The position numbers were made by a program, and so were the translations under genes. The notes beneath the pieces were generated by a model that was given only the letters and a program-made list of their open reading frames with translations, was not told the DNA's origin and made no database searches. 38,632 nucleotides of DNA from JAQVWU01 sp964628455 (GTDB lineage: Bacteria > Bacillota > Clostridia > Oscillospirales > CAG-272): NCBI GenBank assembly GCA_964628455.1, contig CAZVPD010000016.1, forward strand, positions 1 to 38,632, written 5' to 3'. This document shows, piece by piece, positions 25,503 to 33,387 of the stretch (within the stretch, counting starts at the first letter, position 1; the number at the start of each line of letters is the position of its first letter).

Positions 25503-25569
25503 ATCATCATCACTTTCTTGGGTACGGTTTCGGGAGGAGGGAGTGCCGGCAAAGTTATGATCCTTTGTC

Positions 25570-26802
25570 CTATAATTCCTTCATTTTCTTTTTTCGCATT
25601 CGGCGGACATTGATAAAAACGATCAGCGCGACCGAAACCGTGATCAGAACAGGCGTGTGCCATGGATTTTTTCCCGTTTCGCTCATAAGTTCTGTCCACA
25701 GCGTGTCGATGAGTTTGGTGGCGGAGGGAGGAAGGGCGACATAAGCTTCGGCTTTCTCCAGAATTTCATCGGGCGGATAAGAAATGCTTTCTTTCACTTC
25801 GTCGTCCAGCAGTTCGTATACTTCGGTATGAGGCGTTGAATAACCGATATATTCGCAGTTTTTCAGAGCAACCGAAGTTTCACACATGAAATTTATATAG
25901 AGCTCCGCGGCCGCTTTGTTTTTTGCGCCTTTTGGAATGCACATGGCATCTATGAACACGTTTGTGCCCTCTCCGGGGACAGCGAAGGCGAGGTCGGGGT
26001 TGTCTTCGATCATGGTTATGGCGTCGCCGGCATAATAAGGTGCGAGAGCGGCTTCGCCGCCGCCCATTTTGTCGAAAATCTCGTCCATGACATAGGCCTG
26101 AACAAGCAGCTTCTGTTTCTTCAGTTCCTCGGCAGCGTCCCGAAGCTGGTTTTCATCCGAGGTGTTGACCGGATATCCCAGACGGAAAAGGGAAATGGCG
26201 AATGCGTCGCGGGAGTTTGAGAACATCAGAATATCCTTGGCATACTTTTCGTTCCACAGGATATCCCAGGTCTGCATATCGTCGTTTTCGTCAACCAATG
26301 TTTTATTGTATATGATGCCCATAATACCCCACATATACGGCACGGAATACTCGTCTGCGGGGTCATAAGCGTTCTTTTTAAACCGGTCGGAGATAAGCGC
26401 GGCGTTGGGAACATGGGAAAAATCGATTTTCTCGAGCATGTCTTCGTTGATCATGCGCGCGATCATGTAATCCGAGGGAATGATAACGTCATAGGAAGAA
26501 CCGCCGCTTTTCAGCTTTGCATACATTTCCTCGTTTGACGCGAAATTCGTATAATTCACTTTGATCCCGGTCAGTTCCCTGAAGGCTTCGTTGGTGTCGA
26601 ATCCCTCTTCTTCACCGTCGTCGACCGATATGTATTCCCCCCAGTTGTATACGTTGACGGATAAATTCTGACCGCTGAACCGGTCCCAGTCAACCGAATC
26701 GGAATAGCCGGCGGCCTGCGCATTGATTTCCGTTGCGGAAACCATGAAAAGCAGCAGTATCGTCAGCGTTGAAGCGGTCATTGCGGACAACTTTTTCTTC
26801 AT
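25570..26802 (-). CDS. potD: Spermidine/putrescine-binding protein with C-terminal membrane anchor
   Basis: A 410-residue PotD-type periplasmic-binding protein. A signal peptide (MKKKLSAMTASTLTILLLFM) has no lipobox Cys. Binding-protein landmarks are LSVNVYNWGEYIS, YDVIIPSDYMIARM, YSVPYMWGIMGIIYN and PKGAKNKAAAELYINFMC. Unusually, the C-terminus carries a hydrophobic segment (about 380-398) followed by a basic tail (RRMRKKKMKEL), so the protein is probably held by a C-terminal helix in place of a lipid. It should deliver polyamines to PotB-PotC. It overlaps potC by four bases (ATGA) and is last in potABCD. Substrate choice between putrescine and spermidine is not resolved. Confidence 0.92.
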   Translation of the reverse strand: MKKKLSAMTASTLTILLLFMVSATEINAQAAGYSDSVDWDRFSGQNLSVNVYNWGEYISVDDGEEEGFDTNEAFRELTGIKVNYTNFASNEEMYAKLKSGGSSYDVIIPSDYMIARMINEDMLEKIDFSHVPNAALISDRFKKNAYDPADEYSVPYMWGIMGIIYNKTLVDENDDMQTWDILWNEKYAKDILMFSNSRDAFAISLFRLGYPVNTSDENQLRDAAEELKKQKLLVQAYVMDEIFDKMGGGEAALAPYYAGDAITMIEDNPDLAFAVPGEGTNVFIDAMCIPKGAKNKAAAELYINFMCETSVALKNCEYIGYSTPHTEVYELLDDEVKESISYPPDEILEKAEAYVALPPSATKLIDTLWTELMSETGKNPWHTPVLITVSVALIVFINVRRMRKKKMKEL

Positions 26803-27599
26803 ATGCGTTCACCGTTTATCTTCCGCATGTTTTTTCTGATCCCGGCGTCCCGGATGTTCATAATGATCAGCACGGTAAAGACCACTGCAAAAATAATGGC
26901 CGACAAGGCGTTCACTTCCGGGCTGACTTTGCGCCGAGTCATCGAAAAAATGGTGATCGACAGCGTCTGGGAAGTGGCGCCGTATGTGAAATAACTGATC
27001 ACGAAATCATCGATGGAATAAGTCAGGGCCATTAAAAATCCGGTGATGATGCCCGGCATGATCTCGGGTATGACAGCTTTGAAAAAGGCGGACAGCGGAT
27101 TGCAGCCGAGGTCCATGGCGGCGTCATACAGATTACGGTTCATCTGCCTGAGTTTCGGAAGGACGTTTAAAATCACATAAGGAACGCAGAAAGTGATATG
27201 AGAAAGAATAAGCGTCGTATAGCCGAACTCCATCTTCAGAGCCACAAAAAGCAGCATCAGCGAAACACCCGTTACGATTTCGGGATTCAGTATGGGCAGG
27301 TAAGTAATATTTATGATCAGCGAGCGCGATATCTTTTTCATGTGAAAGATGCCGATTGCGGCCATTGTCCCGAGGATGGTTGCCGCAACCGAAGCCGCAG
27401 CTGCGACCAGAAGCGTATTGCCGAGTGAATTGATGATCGTTTCGTTGGTAAACAGCCTGCGGTACCAGTCCAGCGTGAATCCGGTCCAGACGGTTCGGCT
27501 CTTCGAGGCATTGAATGAATTGGCGATCAGAACCGCGATGGGCGCGTACAGAAACAGAAAAACCAGCGCTATATATATATTCGATGTTGTTTTTTTCAT
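26799..27599 (-). CDS. potC: Spermidine/putrescine ABC permease PotC
   Basis: A 266-residue permease with six membrane segments. The family landmarks FLYAPIAVLIANSFNASKS, NTLLVAAAASVAATILGTMAAIG, and the cytoplasmic EAA loop (DAAMDLGCNPLSAFFKAVIPEIMPGIITG) are all present. With PotB it forms the membrane channel of the polyamine importer. It overlaps potB by four bases upstream and potD by four bases downstream, so all are translationally coupled. Length is normal for PotC. Confidence 0.95.
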   Translation of the reverse strand: MKKTTSNIYIALVFLFLYAPIAVLIANSFNASKSRTVWTGFTLDWYRRLFTNETIINSLGNTLLVAAAASVAATILGTMAAIGIFHMKKISRSLIINITYLPILNPEIVTGVSLMLLFVALKMEFGYTTLILSHITFCVPYVILNVLPKLRQMNRNLYDAAMDLGCNPLSAFFKAVIPEIMPGIITGFLMALTYSIDDFVISYFTYGATSQTLSITIFSMTRRKVSPEVNALSAIIFAVVFTVLIIMNIRDAGIRKNMRKINGERI

Positions 27600-28579
27600 A
27601 GCAGCACGCTCTCCATATCCTCATTGTCAAGCTGATTCGTAATGGACATGCACAGGAGGATGAATATCATCAGAACAAGCGACATGGCCGCTCCGAGGTT
27701 GGGATTGTATGCGTTTCCGAGAAACTGAAGGTCGATAAGGTCGCCGATGAGCATGTTGGTACCGCCCCCCAGCATCCTTGAGATGATAAAAGTGCTGACT
27801 GCCGGCACAAACACCATGGTGATGCCGCTGGCTACTCCGGGCATGCTCAGCGGGAGAATGACTCTCCCGAAAACCCGGAAGGAATCAGCACCGAGGTCCT
27901 GCGCGGCTTCGATCGAACGTTCGTCTATTTTTGTCATGATGGAATATAGGGGGAGGATCATAAACGGAAGGTAGTTGTAGACCATGCCCAGGACCACGGC
28001 GCCCTGCGTGTTGATCATTTCAAAAGGACCGAGTCCCGCAATCGACAGCAGCCTGTTGATCCATCCGTTCCGTTCGAGCAGGGTCATCCACGCGTAGGTG
28101 CGCAGCAGGAAATTCATCCACATGGGAAGCATGACGAGCATAAGCATGATATGCTGGCGCTTGAAATTCATACGGGAAATAAAATAGGAAAGCGGATATG
28201 CGATGACGAGGCATAAGGCGGTTGCGATCAGAGCCAGCCATATCGAAAGAAACAAAACAGGCAGATAATCGGAAACGGCAAAGATGTTTTCCAGTGTGAA
28301 GACGGTTTTTTCGGCGATGGGGAAAAGCACAGCGGACAGATCGGGCGCCTCTCCTTCATATTCCTCCCCTGTTTCTTCGCCTTCGGGGATTTCTCCCGTC
28401 CCGCGGTCGATATTCAGGGCGTCGATATACGTGAGGGTGTCTGCATCCAGGACATTCCCGCCGGCATCTGCCGTGACGGTCGTCGTAAAAGCGAAAACAC
28501 CGATCAGCAAAAGAGGCACGATGATAAAGACCGACATCCAGAGTATATAGGGATAAGCCGCTTTACTCGTTTGCTTCAT
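27596..28579 (-). CDS. potB: Spermidine/putrescine ABC permease PotB with extra extracytoplasmic insert
   Basis: A 327-residue permease. ATG 28579 is chosen because GGAGG lies nine bases upstream; an ATG at 28597 would place that site inside the gene. The EAA loop (EAAQDLGADSFRVFGRVILPLSMPGVASG), MNFLLRTYAWMTLLERNG and the final membrane helices match PotB. Between the first helix and the usual TLENI segment there is an insert of about 55 residues (35-92). It holds a strongly acidic run (EIPEGEETGEEYEGEAPD) and would lie outside the membrane. PotB is normally about 280 residues. Its start overlaps the end of potA by 17 bases. Confidence 0.93.
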   Translation of the reverse strand: MKQTSKAAYPYILWMSVFIIVPLLLIGVFAFTTTVTADAGGNVLDADTLTYIDALNIDRGTGEIPEGEETGEEYEGEAPDLSAVLFPIAEKTVFTLENIFAVSDYLPVLFLSIWLALIATALCLVIAYPLSYFISRMNFKRQHIMLMLVMLPMWMNFLLRTYAWMTLLERNGWINRLLSIAGLGPFEMINTQGAVVLGMVYNYLPFMILPLYSIMTKIDERSIEAAQDLGADSFRVFGRVILPLSMPGVASGITMVFVPAVSTFIISRMLGGGTNMLIGDLIDLQFLGNAYNPNLGAAMSLVLMIFILLCMSITNQLDNEDMESVLL

Positions 28580-29672
28580 CGGTCTGAACCTCCGCATTCA
28601 GCGTATAACGGGTCACTTTCGGTCTTTTGCTTTTTTTCATGATATGTATGTCGCCGGGCGCCAGCGTCATGCCGACCACATCGCCCACGTTTCTCGCTTT
28701 GGTCGAGTGTATGATCCAGATGTCATCGATTGTATTGACGATGATCTCATAATGAACGCCCTTGAAAGTAACGGTTTCCACGATGCCTCTGATGCCCCTG
28801 ATGTTTTCATCGGGCGCGTCGGTCAGTTCGATATCCTCCGGACGTATGACCGCATCCACCTCCTCCGTTTCGCCGAAGCCCGTGTCAAGGCACTCGAAGG
28901 CATGGCCGCAGAATTCCACCAGGTAATCTCGCCGCATGACACCGGAAACAATATTGCTTTCGCCGATGAAGTCCGCCACAAACGCATTGGACGGTTCGTT
29001 ATAAATGTCCTGGGGAGTTCCTATCTGCTGTATGACGCCGTTGGACATGACTACGACGGTGTCGCTCATAGTCAGGGCTTCTTCCTGGTCATGCGTGACA
29101 TAAACGAAGGTGATGGACATCCGCTGCTGTATTTTTTTCAGTTCGATCTGCATATCCTTGCGCAGTTTTAAATCAAGCGCACCGAGCGGTTCATCCAGAA
29201 GCAAAACTTTCGGATTGTTTACGAGCGCGCGGGCAATCGCGACGCGCTGCTGCTGTCCGCCCGAAAGGTGATTGACGCTTCGCTTTTCATAACCCTCAAG
29301 GTCTACCAGATCCAGCATTTCGCCGACCCGCAAAAGGATCTCTTTTTCCGGAACCTTCCTGATGCGAAGACCGAATGCCACATTTTCATAAACGTTCAGA
29401 TGGGGAAACAGCGCGTATTTCTGAAAAACCGTGNNNNNNNNNNGGGGGAGATCGTTGATTCGCTTCCCTTCAAAAAGCAGGTCTCCGGAAACGGGGATGA
29501 CAAATCCTCCGATTATGCGGAGGGTGGTCGTCTTGCCGCAGCCCGAAGGACCGAGAAGAGTTACGAATTCATTGTCGTGAATATCCAGATTGATGCCGTC
29601 CAGAACCGTTTCTCCGTCAAAATCCATTCGGATGTTTCTGAGTTCTATGATTTTTTCCTTTGTGTTTTTCAT
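28563..29672 (-). CDS. potA: Spermidine/putrescine ABC ATPase PotA (interrupted by assembly gap)
   Basis: Nominally 369 residues. Walker A GPSGCGKTT, signature LSGGQQQRVAIARAL, Walker B VLLLDEPLGALD and H-loop THDQEEA are present, with a C-terminal TOBE-type regulatory region after about residue 245. Ten N at 29434-29443 fall between NDLP and TVFQKYALFPH. PotA proteins normally have seven residues there (as in Escherichia coli PotA), while the gap as written gives four. The N run is therefore probably nominal and about nine bases short, and the frame is kept either way. The AGGAG upstream is about 15 bases from the ATG, longer than ideal. It is first in the potABCD unit. Confidence 0.93.
   Translation of the reverse strand: MKNTKEKIIELRNIRMDFDGETVLDGINLDIHDNEFVTLLGPSGCGKTTTLRIIGGFVIPVSGDLLFEGKRINDLPXXXXTVFQKYALFPHLNVYENVAFGLRIRKVPEKEILLRVGEMLDLVDLEGYEKRSVNHLSGGQQQRVAIARALVNNPKVLLLDEPLGALDLKLRKDMQIELKKIQQRMSITFVYVTHDQEEALTMSDTVVVMSNGVIQQIGTPQDIYNEPSNAFVADFIGESNIVSGVMRRDYLVEFCGHAFECLDTGFGETEEVDAVIRPEDIELTDAPDENIRGIRGIVETVTFKGVHYEIIVNTIDDIWIIHSTKARNVGDVVGMTLAPGDIHIMKKSKRPKVTRYTLNAEVQTDEANE
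29434..29443. other. Assembly gap (10 N) within potA
   Basis: Ten undetermined bases, flanked on the left by a CCGTG end and on the right by GGGGG. The fixed round number is typical of a scaffolder placeholder. Family comparison suggests about 19 real bases. Confidence 0.95.
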
Positions 29673-29748
29673 TATAACGATTATTTACTCCTTTTTACGG
29701 GCGAAAAAAGGCGGCTGCCGGACTGTTTTACCGCTTTTATGATTCATA

Positions 29749-29777
29749 ATGGTATCATATTTTTCGAAATATTGCAA
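29749..29777 (-). promoter_or_regulatory. Candidate promoter of potABCD
   Basis: On the minus strand, TTGCAA (29772-29777) is followed after 17 bases by TACCAT (29749-29754). The -10 is weak. A TATGAT lies nearby but at a non-standard spacing of 12, so the assignment is tentative. Confidence 0.35.
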
Positions 29778-29902
29778 TAGTTTCATTATATTTAGGACAT
29801 CCGGATATTAAAATATAAATGAGTCCCGGCCGCTTTTCACGAATGCATATTTTTGTTTATATTAATTTTTCATCTGTGAAACTATTTTATGGATCTCTTT
29901 GA

Positions 29903-29931
29903 TTGACTTTGCACCGGCATTATGATAAACT
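29903..29931 (+). promoter_or_regulatory. Candidate promoter of DUF1934-holA unit
   Basis: TTGACT (29903-29908), a 17-base spacer and TAAACT (29926-29931). If correct, transcription begins after the ATG at 29922, which supports the ATG at 29997 as the true start. Confidence 0.45.
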
Positions 29932-29996
29932 GTATGCATATGCATGATTTGAATTACGGAAAAAGTTATCCTGAAAGAACGGAGCGTTGCTGGCCT

Positions 29997-30605
29997 ATGG
30001 GAGCGCATAAGAAAAAAAAGAAGCCTGTAAAAATAAGCATCATATCGAATATGGCCGATCTGCTCATGCCGGCTTCCGCGGGAGAAATACAGGAACTGGC
30101 GGATGTGTTTGATGATGAAGACAGCGCCGGGTTTTCCGTTTATGAAATGCTGAATCAACTGACGGCTGCGGCCGGAGGGGAACCGGAACGCATTGAATTC
30201 ACGACCGACGGGACTCTTTCCGATGACGGCAGCCGGATTGAAGTTTCCTATGAAGAGAGCGAACTGTGCGGCATGGCGGGCTCCACCACAACGCTGCTTT
30301 TCGATAAAATCACACCGGGTCTGATCACCATGATTCGCACGGGAACCTATTCATCCTCGCTGGTCTTCAACTCGGCAAGCCGGCGGCAGAGATGCATGTA
30401 CGATACCGGCATACTGCCGCCTTTTGAACTCAGCGTGCTGACCCGCAGGATCGACAACACCCTTACCTACAACGGCGGAGCCCTCGAACTCGACTATATC
30501 ATCGAGATGCACGGCGTCAAAACGGAATTCAACAGCCTGCTGATGGAAGTCAGGGAGTTGAAAAATTCTCAGACCGCCTGCGGCGGGAAGACCGGACTGC
30601 AGTGA
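29997..30605 (+). CDS. DUF1934 (YwiB-like) protein with N-terminal extension
   Basis: A 202-residue cytoplasmic protein. Residues from about 72 onward carry the DUF1934 beta-barrel pattern: RIEFTTDGTL, SRIEVSYEESELCGMAGSTTTLLF, ITMIRTGTYSSSLVFN, and the later LDYIIEMHG..FNSLLMEV. The fold is lipocalin-like and the function is unknown. The first ~70 residues (a Lys run, then acidic VFDDEDSAGFSVYEML) are not part of the usual ~140-residue domain. ATG 29997 is used because an earlier ATG at 29922 lies inside the likely promoter; GGAG at 29981 is rather distant. It overlaps the start of the DNA polymerase delta gene by four bases (GTGA). Confidence 0.72.
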   Translation: MGAHKKKKKPVKISIISNMADLLMPASAGEIQELADVFDDEDSAGFSVYEMLNQLTAAAGGEPERIEFTTDGTLSDDGSRIEVSYEESELCGMAGSTTTLLFDKITPGLITMIRTGTYSSSLVFNSASRRQRCMYDTGILPPFELSVLTRRIDNTLTYNGGALELDYIIEMHGVKTEFNSLLMEVRELKNSQTACGGKTGLQ

Positions 30606-31642
30606 ACGCCGCCGATTACCGCAGGCAGCTGAAGACCGGGTTGACCGGAACTTTTCTTTTCTGCGGAGAAGAAGAATATATGAAGCGTTTCTGCCTTGAG
30701 GAAACCCGTAAAAGCATTACCGAGGACGAAAGCACGGCTGCATTTAACATCGTGCGTTTTTGCGGTTCCGACGGCGATTTTTCATTCGGCAGAATCGCTG
30801 ATTTTCTGTCTGTTCCTCCTTTTTTCTGTAAAAAGAAACTGGCGGAACTGCACGATTTTGACTTCGCATCCCCGGGCGAAAGCGCATTCACGGAACTTGC
30901 GGCGCTGATTTCGAAAACAACAGGAGATGACGGAAATATTTTTATCATCTATGCCGCCGAAGGAGCGTTCGATGCGGGTACCGAAAGACGCCGGACAAAA
31001 CTGTTTGACAGATTTTCGGAAATATTGACCGTCGTCGAATTTGTTTACGAGGTGCCCGCAAAGCTTGCGGCATGGCTGAATAAGCATTTCCAGGCCGAGA
31101 ACATTACTGCCGGACCCGAACAGTGCAGCGCCCTGATACAAAGATGCGGACCCGCTATGTATTCACTGTCCGGAGAAACGGCGAAACTGTGCGCCTATCT
31201 TCATGCGGCCGGGCGCAATAAACTGACCGATGCCGACATCAGGCTTGTTACCTGCGCGGCTGCCGGAGACGAGGATTTCGCACTGTCAAACGCGGTCCTC
31301 ACGGGAGACACGAAAAAAATGTTTCGCGCGCTGGAGGAACTGAAGGCAAAAAAAGAAAAACCCGAATTGATTCTGTCGGAAATTTCAGGAGCGCTGAACG
31401 GGCTTAAACTGACGCGCGTGCTTTCCGAAGAGGGACTTACGGTCAGGGACATAGCCCTTAAAACGAAGCAGAATGAATATAAAATAAGCCTTTATCAGAA
31501 GAATATGCGCAGGCGCAGCACGGAGGAACTGGATGCTTTGCTTGTGTTATGCGCCGATACCGACTGGAAAATAAAAAGCACCGGTCTGGACAATTATATG
31601 CTGATAGACCGGCTTGCGGCTTTTTTGAGCATGAAAACATAA
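30602..31642 (+). CDS. holA: DNA polymerase III subunit delta
   Basis: A 346-residue clamp-loader subunit starting at GTG 30602, whose codon overlaps the TGA of the previous gene. HolA features are the early GTFLFCGEEEYMKRF, which opens sliding-clamp contact, and SVPPFFCKKKLAELHDF in place of the usual 'sLPFFseKRLV' segment. A middle domain includes KLAAWLNKHFQ..I and GDxxxL-like turns (CGPAMYSLSGETAKLCAYL). The C-terminal helical collar ends in DNYMLIDRLAAFLS. It loads the beta clamp at replication forks together with gamma/tau and delta'. Length is normal and sequence conservation is modest, as usual for this family. Confidence 0.9.
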   Translation: MNAADYRRQLKTGLTGTFLFCGEEEYMKRFCLEETRKSITEDESTAAFNIVRFCGSDGDFSFGRIADFLSVPPFFCKKKLAELHDFDFASPGESAFTELAALISKTTGDDGNIFIIYAAEGAFDAGTERRRTKLFDRFSEILTVVEFVYEVPAKLAAWLNKHFQAENITAGPEQCSALIQRCGPAMYSLSGETAKLCAYLHAAGRNKLTDADIRLVTCAAAGDEDFALSNAVLTGDTKKMFRALEELKAKKEKPELILSEISGALNGLKLTRVLSEEGLTVRDIALKTKQNEYKISLYQKNMRRRSTEELDALLVLCADTDWKIKSTGLDNYMLIDRLAAFLSMKT

Positions 31643-31668
31643 ATTTATCATCGGGAGAAATAAACGCC

Positions 31669-31938
31669 ATGAAAGCAGTCATTACCGTTACGGGAAAAGA
31701 CAATATCGGGATCATAGCATCGGTCAGCTGTGCCTGCTCGGAATACGGAGTCAACATCATCGATATTTCGCAGAGCGTTCTGCGCGAATACTTCGCCATG
31801 ATCATGCTGGTCGATATTGATGCCATGACCGTTCCGTTTACCGATTTTGTTGATATTATGAATGAAACAGGCCGTAAAAAAGGCCTTGAGATCCATACGA
31901 TGCATGAGGATTTATTTAATTCCATGCACCGCATCTGA
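31669..31938 (+). CDS. ACT domain protein (UPF0237)
   Basis: An 89-residue protein made of a single ACT domain: MKAVITVTGKDNIGIIASVSCACSEYGVNIIDISQS, then FAMIMLVDIDAM. ATG 31669 follows GGGAGAAATAAA; a longer frame from 31549 runs through the end of holA and is rejected. Single ACT proteins of this family are small ligand-binding regulators, probably sensing an amino acid. It is paired with the PFL gene 47 bases downstream, an association known in many Bacillota, although the process is not established. Confidence 0.92.
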   Translation: MKAVITVTGKDNIGIIASVSCACSEYGVNIIDISQSVLREYFAMIMLVDIDAMTVPFTDFVDIMNETGRKKGLEIHTMHEDLFNSMHRI

Positions 31939-31985
31939 CAAAAAACGGCACAGGAACGCATATAAAGACGATTTTAAGGAGACTT

Positions 31986-33344
31986 ATGCTCAATACAAAC
32001 GATATTCTTGAAACGATCAATATGATACGCGAGGAAAACCTCGACATACGCACGGTGACCATGGGCATTTCTCTTTTTGACTGCGCGTCTGAAGACGAGG
32101 CACGATTCTGCGACAGGATTTACGATAAAATCACACGGACAGCGGAAAAGCTGGTTCCATGCTGCGTCGAAATAGAAAAAATGTACGGAATACCGATCGT
32201 AAACCGCCGCGTTTCGGTAACCCCCCTTTCACTGGCCGGAGGAACGCTTTCGTCCGGAGGATTTATTCGCGCCGCGAAAGCACTCGACAGAGCGGCCGAC
32301 ACGCTGGGCATCAACTTTATCGGGGGATTCGGCGCTCCTGTTCAGAAGGGATTTACAAAAGGGGCGTCCAACCTGATTGCCGCGATTCCCGAGGCGCTTT
32401 CTTCGACCGGCAAAGTCTGCTCATCGGTCAACGTCGCTTCGACCAAGGCCGGCATCAACATGGATGCCATCGCGCTCATGGGCGAAATAATCAGGGAAAC
32501 CGCTTATCTGACACGCGGGGAGAATTCTGTAGGCTGCGCGAAATTCGTCGTGTTTGCCAACGTGCCCGAAGACAATCCTTTCATGGCAGGGGCGTTTCAC
32601 GGTATAGGCGAACCGGAAACCGTCATCAATGTGGGCGTTTCCGGTCCGGGTGTCGTCGCCAGCGCGGTGAAAAAAGCGGGAAACTGCTCGCTGGGTGAAA
32701 TCGCGGAGATCATTAAAAAAACAGCTTTTAAAATAACCCGGATGGGCCAGCTTGTCGCACACGAGGCTTCAACCCGTCTGGGCGTTCCTTTCGGGATTGT
32801 CGACCTGTCCCTTGCCCCCACTCCCGCTGCCGGTGATTCGGTGGCGGTTATTTTAGAGAACATGGGTCTCGAAACGTGCGGTGCCTGCGGAACCACCGCC
32901 GCCCTTGCCCTCCTGAACGACGCGGTCAAAAAAGGCGGTACGATGGCCTCTTCCCATGTGGGCGGGCTTTCCGGCGCGTTTATACCGGTCTCCGAAGACA
33001 AGGGGATGATTGACGCCGTTGCGTCGGGCGCGCTGACCCTGGAAAAACTCGAAGCGATGACCGCTGTCTGTTCGGTCGGACTCGATATGATCGCGATACC
33101 GGGCGATACGCCCGAGGCAGTCATCTGCGGGATCATCGCGGATGAGATCTCGATCGGAGTCGTCAACAATAAAACCACGGCCGTGCGACTGATTCCGGCT
33201 TACGGCAAAAAAGCGGGAGATACGGTGTCTTTCGGAGGGCTGCTCGGATATGCGCCCGTTATGAAAATCAATACGGCGTCGCCGGCCGTTTTTGTAAAAC
33301 GCGGAGGCCGTGTGCCGGCCCCCATACAAAGCCTGAGAAATTAA
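31986..33344 (+). CDS. PFL family protein (UPF0210/DUF711)
   Basis: A 452-residue cytoplasmic protein covering the whole family: IRTVTMGISLFDCAS, RRVSVTPLSLAGG, GFGAPVQKGFTKGASNLIAAIPEAL, STKAGINMDAIALMGEII, GCAKFVVFANVPEDNPFMAGAFHGIGEPE, and the C-terminal KTTAVRLIPAYGKKAGD. It is structurally related to glycyl-radical enzymes of the pyruvate formate-lyase type, but no radical-glycine motif is visible and its biochemical role is not known. The start follows AAGGAGAC. It is coupled in context to the ACT domain gene just upstream. Confidence 0.95.
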   Translation: MLNTNDILETINMIREENLDIRTVTMGISLFDCASEDEARFCDRIYDKITRTAEKLVPCCVEIEKMYGIPIVNRRVSVTPLSLAGGTLSSGGFIRAAKALDRAADTLGINFIGGFGAPVQKGFTKGASNLIAAIPEALSSTGKVCSSVNVASTKAGINMDAIALMGEIIRETAYLTRGENSVGCAKFVVFANVPEDNPFMAGAFHGIGEPETVINVGVSGPGVVASAVKKAGNCSLGEIAEIIKKTAFKITRMGQLVAHEASTRLGVPFGIVDLSLAPTPAAGDSVAVILENMGLETCGACGTTAALALLNDAVKKGGTMASSHVGGLSGAFIPVSEDKGMIDAVASGALTLEKLEAMTAVCSVGLDMIAIPGDTPEAVICGIIADEISIGVVNNKTTAVRLIPAYGKKAGDTVSFGGLLGYAPVMKINTASPAVFVKRGGRVPAPIQSLRN

Positions 33345-33387
33345 GAAAAATAAATGAAAAAGGCAGGTGCGGGCTTAAAAGCAAAGC

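Larger units (their letters stand above)
29673..29996. other. Divergent intergenic region between potA and DUF1934 gene
   Basis: About 320 AT-rich bases separating minus-strand potABCD from a plus-strand unit. It holds candidate promoters in both directions and an imperfect TTTCGAAA-centred inverted repeat near 29761-29772 that could be an operator. No open frame here has a credible start. Confidence 0.5.

Noticed and set aside
24873..25613. Plus-strand frame of 246 codons across the LiaF-like gene
   Set aside because: The opposite strand has membrane helices and a LiaF-like tail in a tight operon; this frame has no site or motif.
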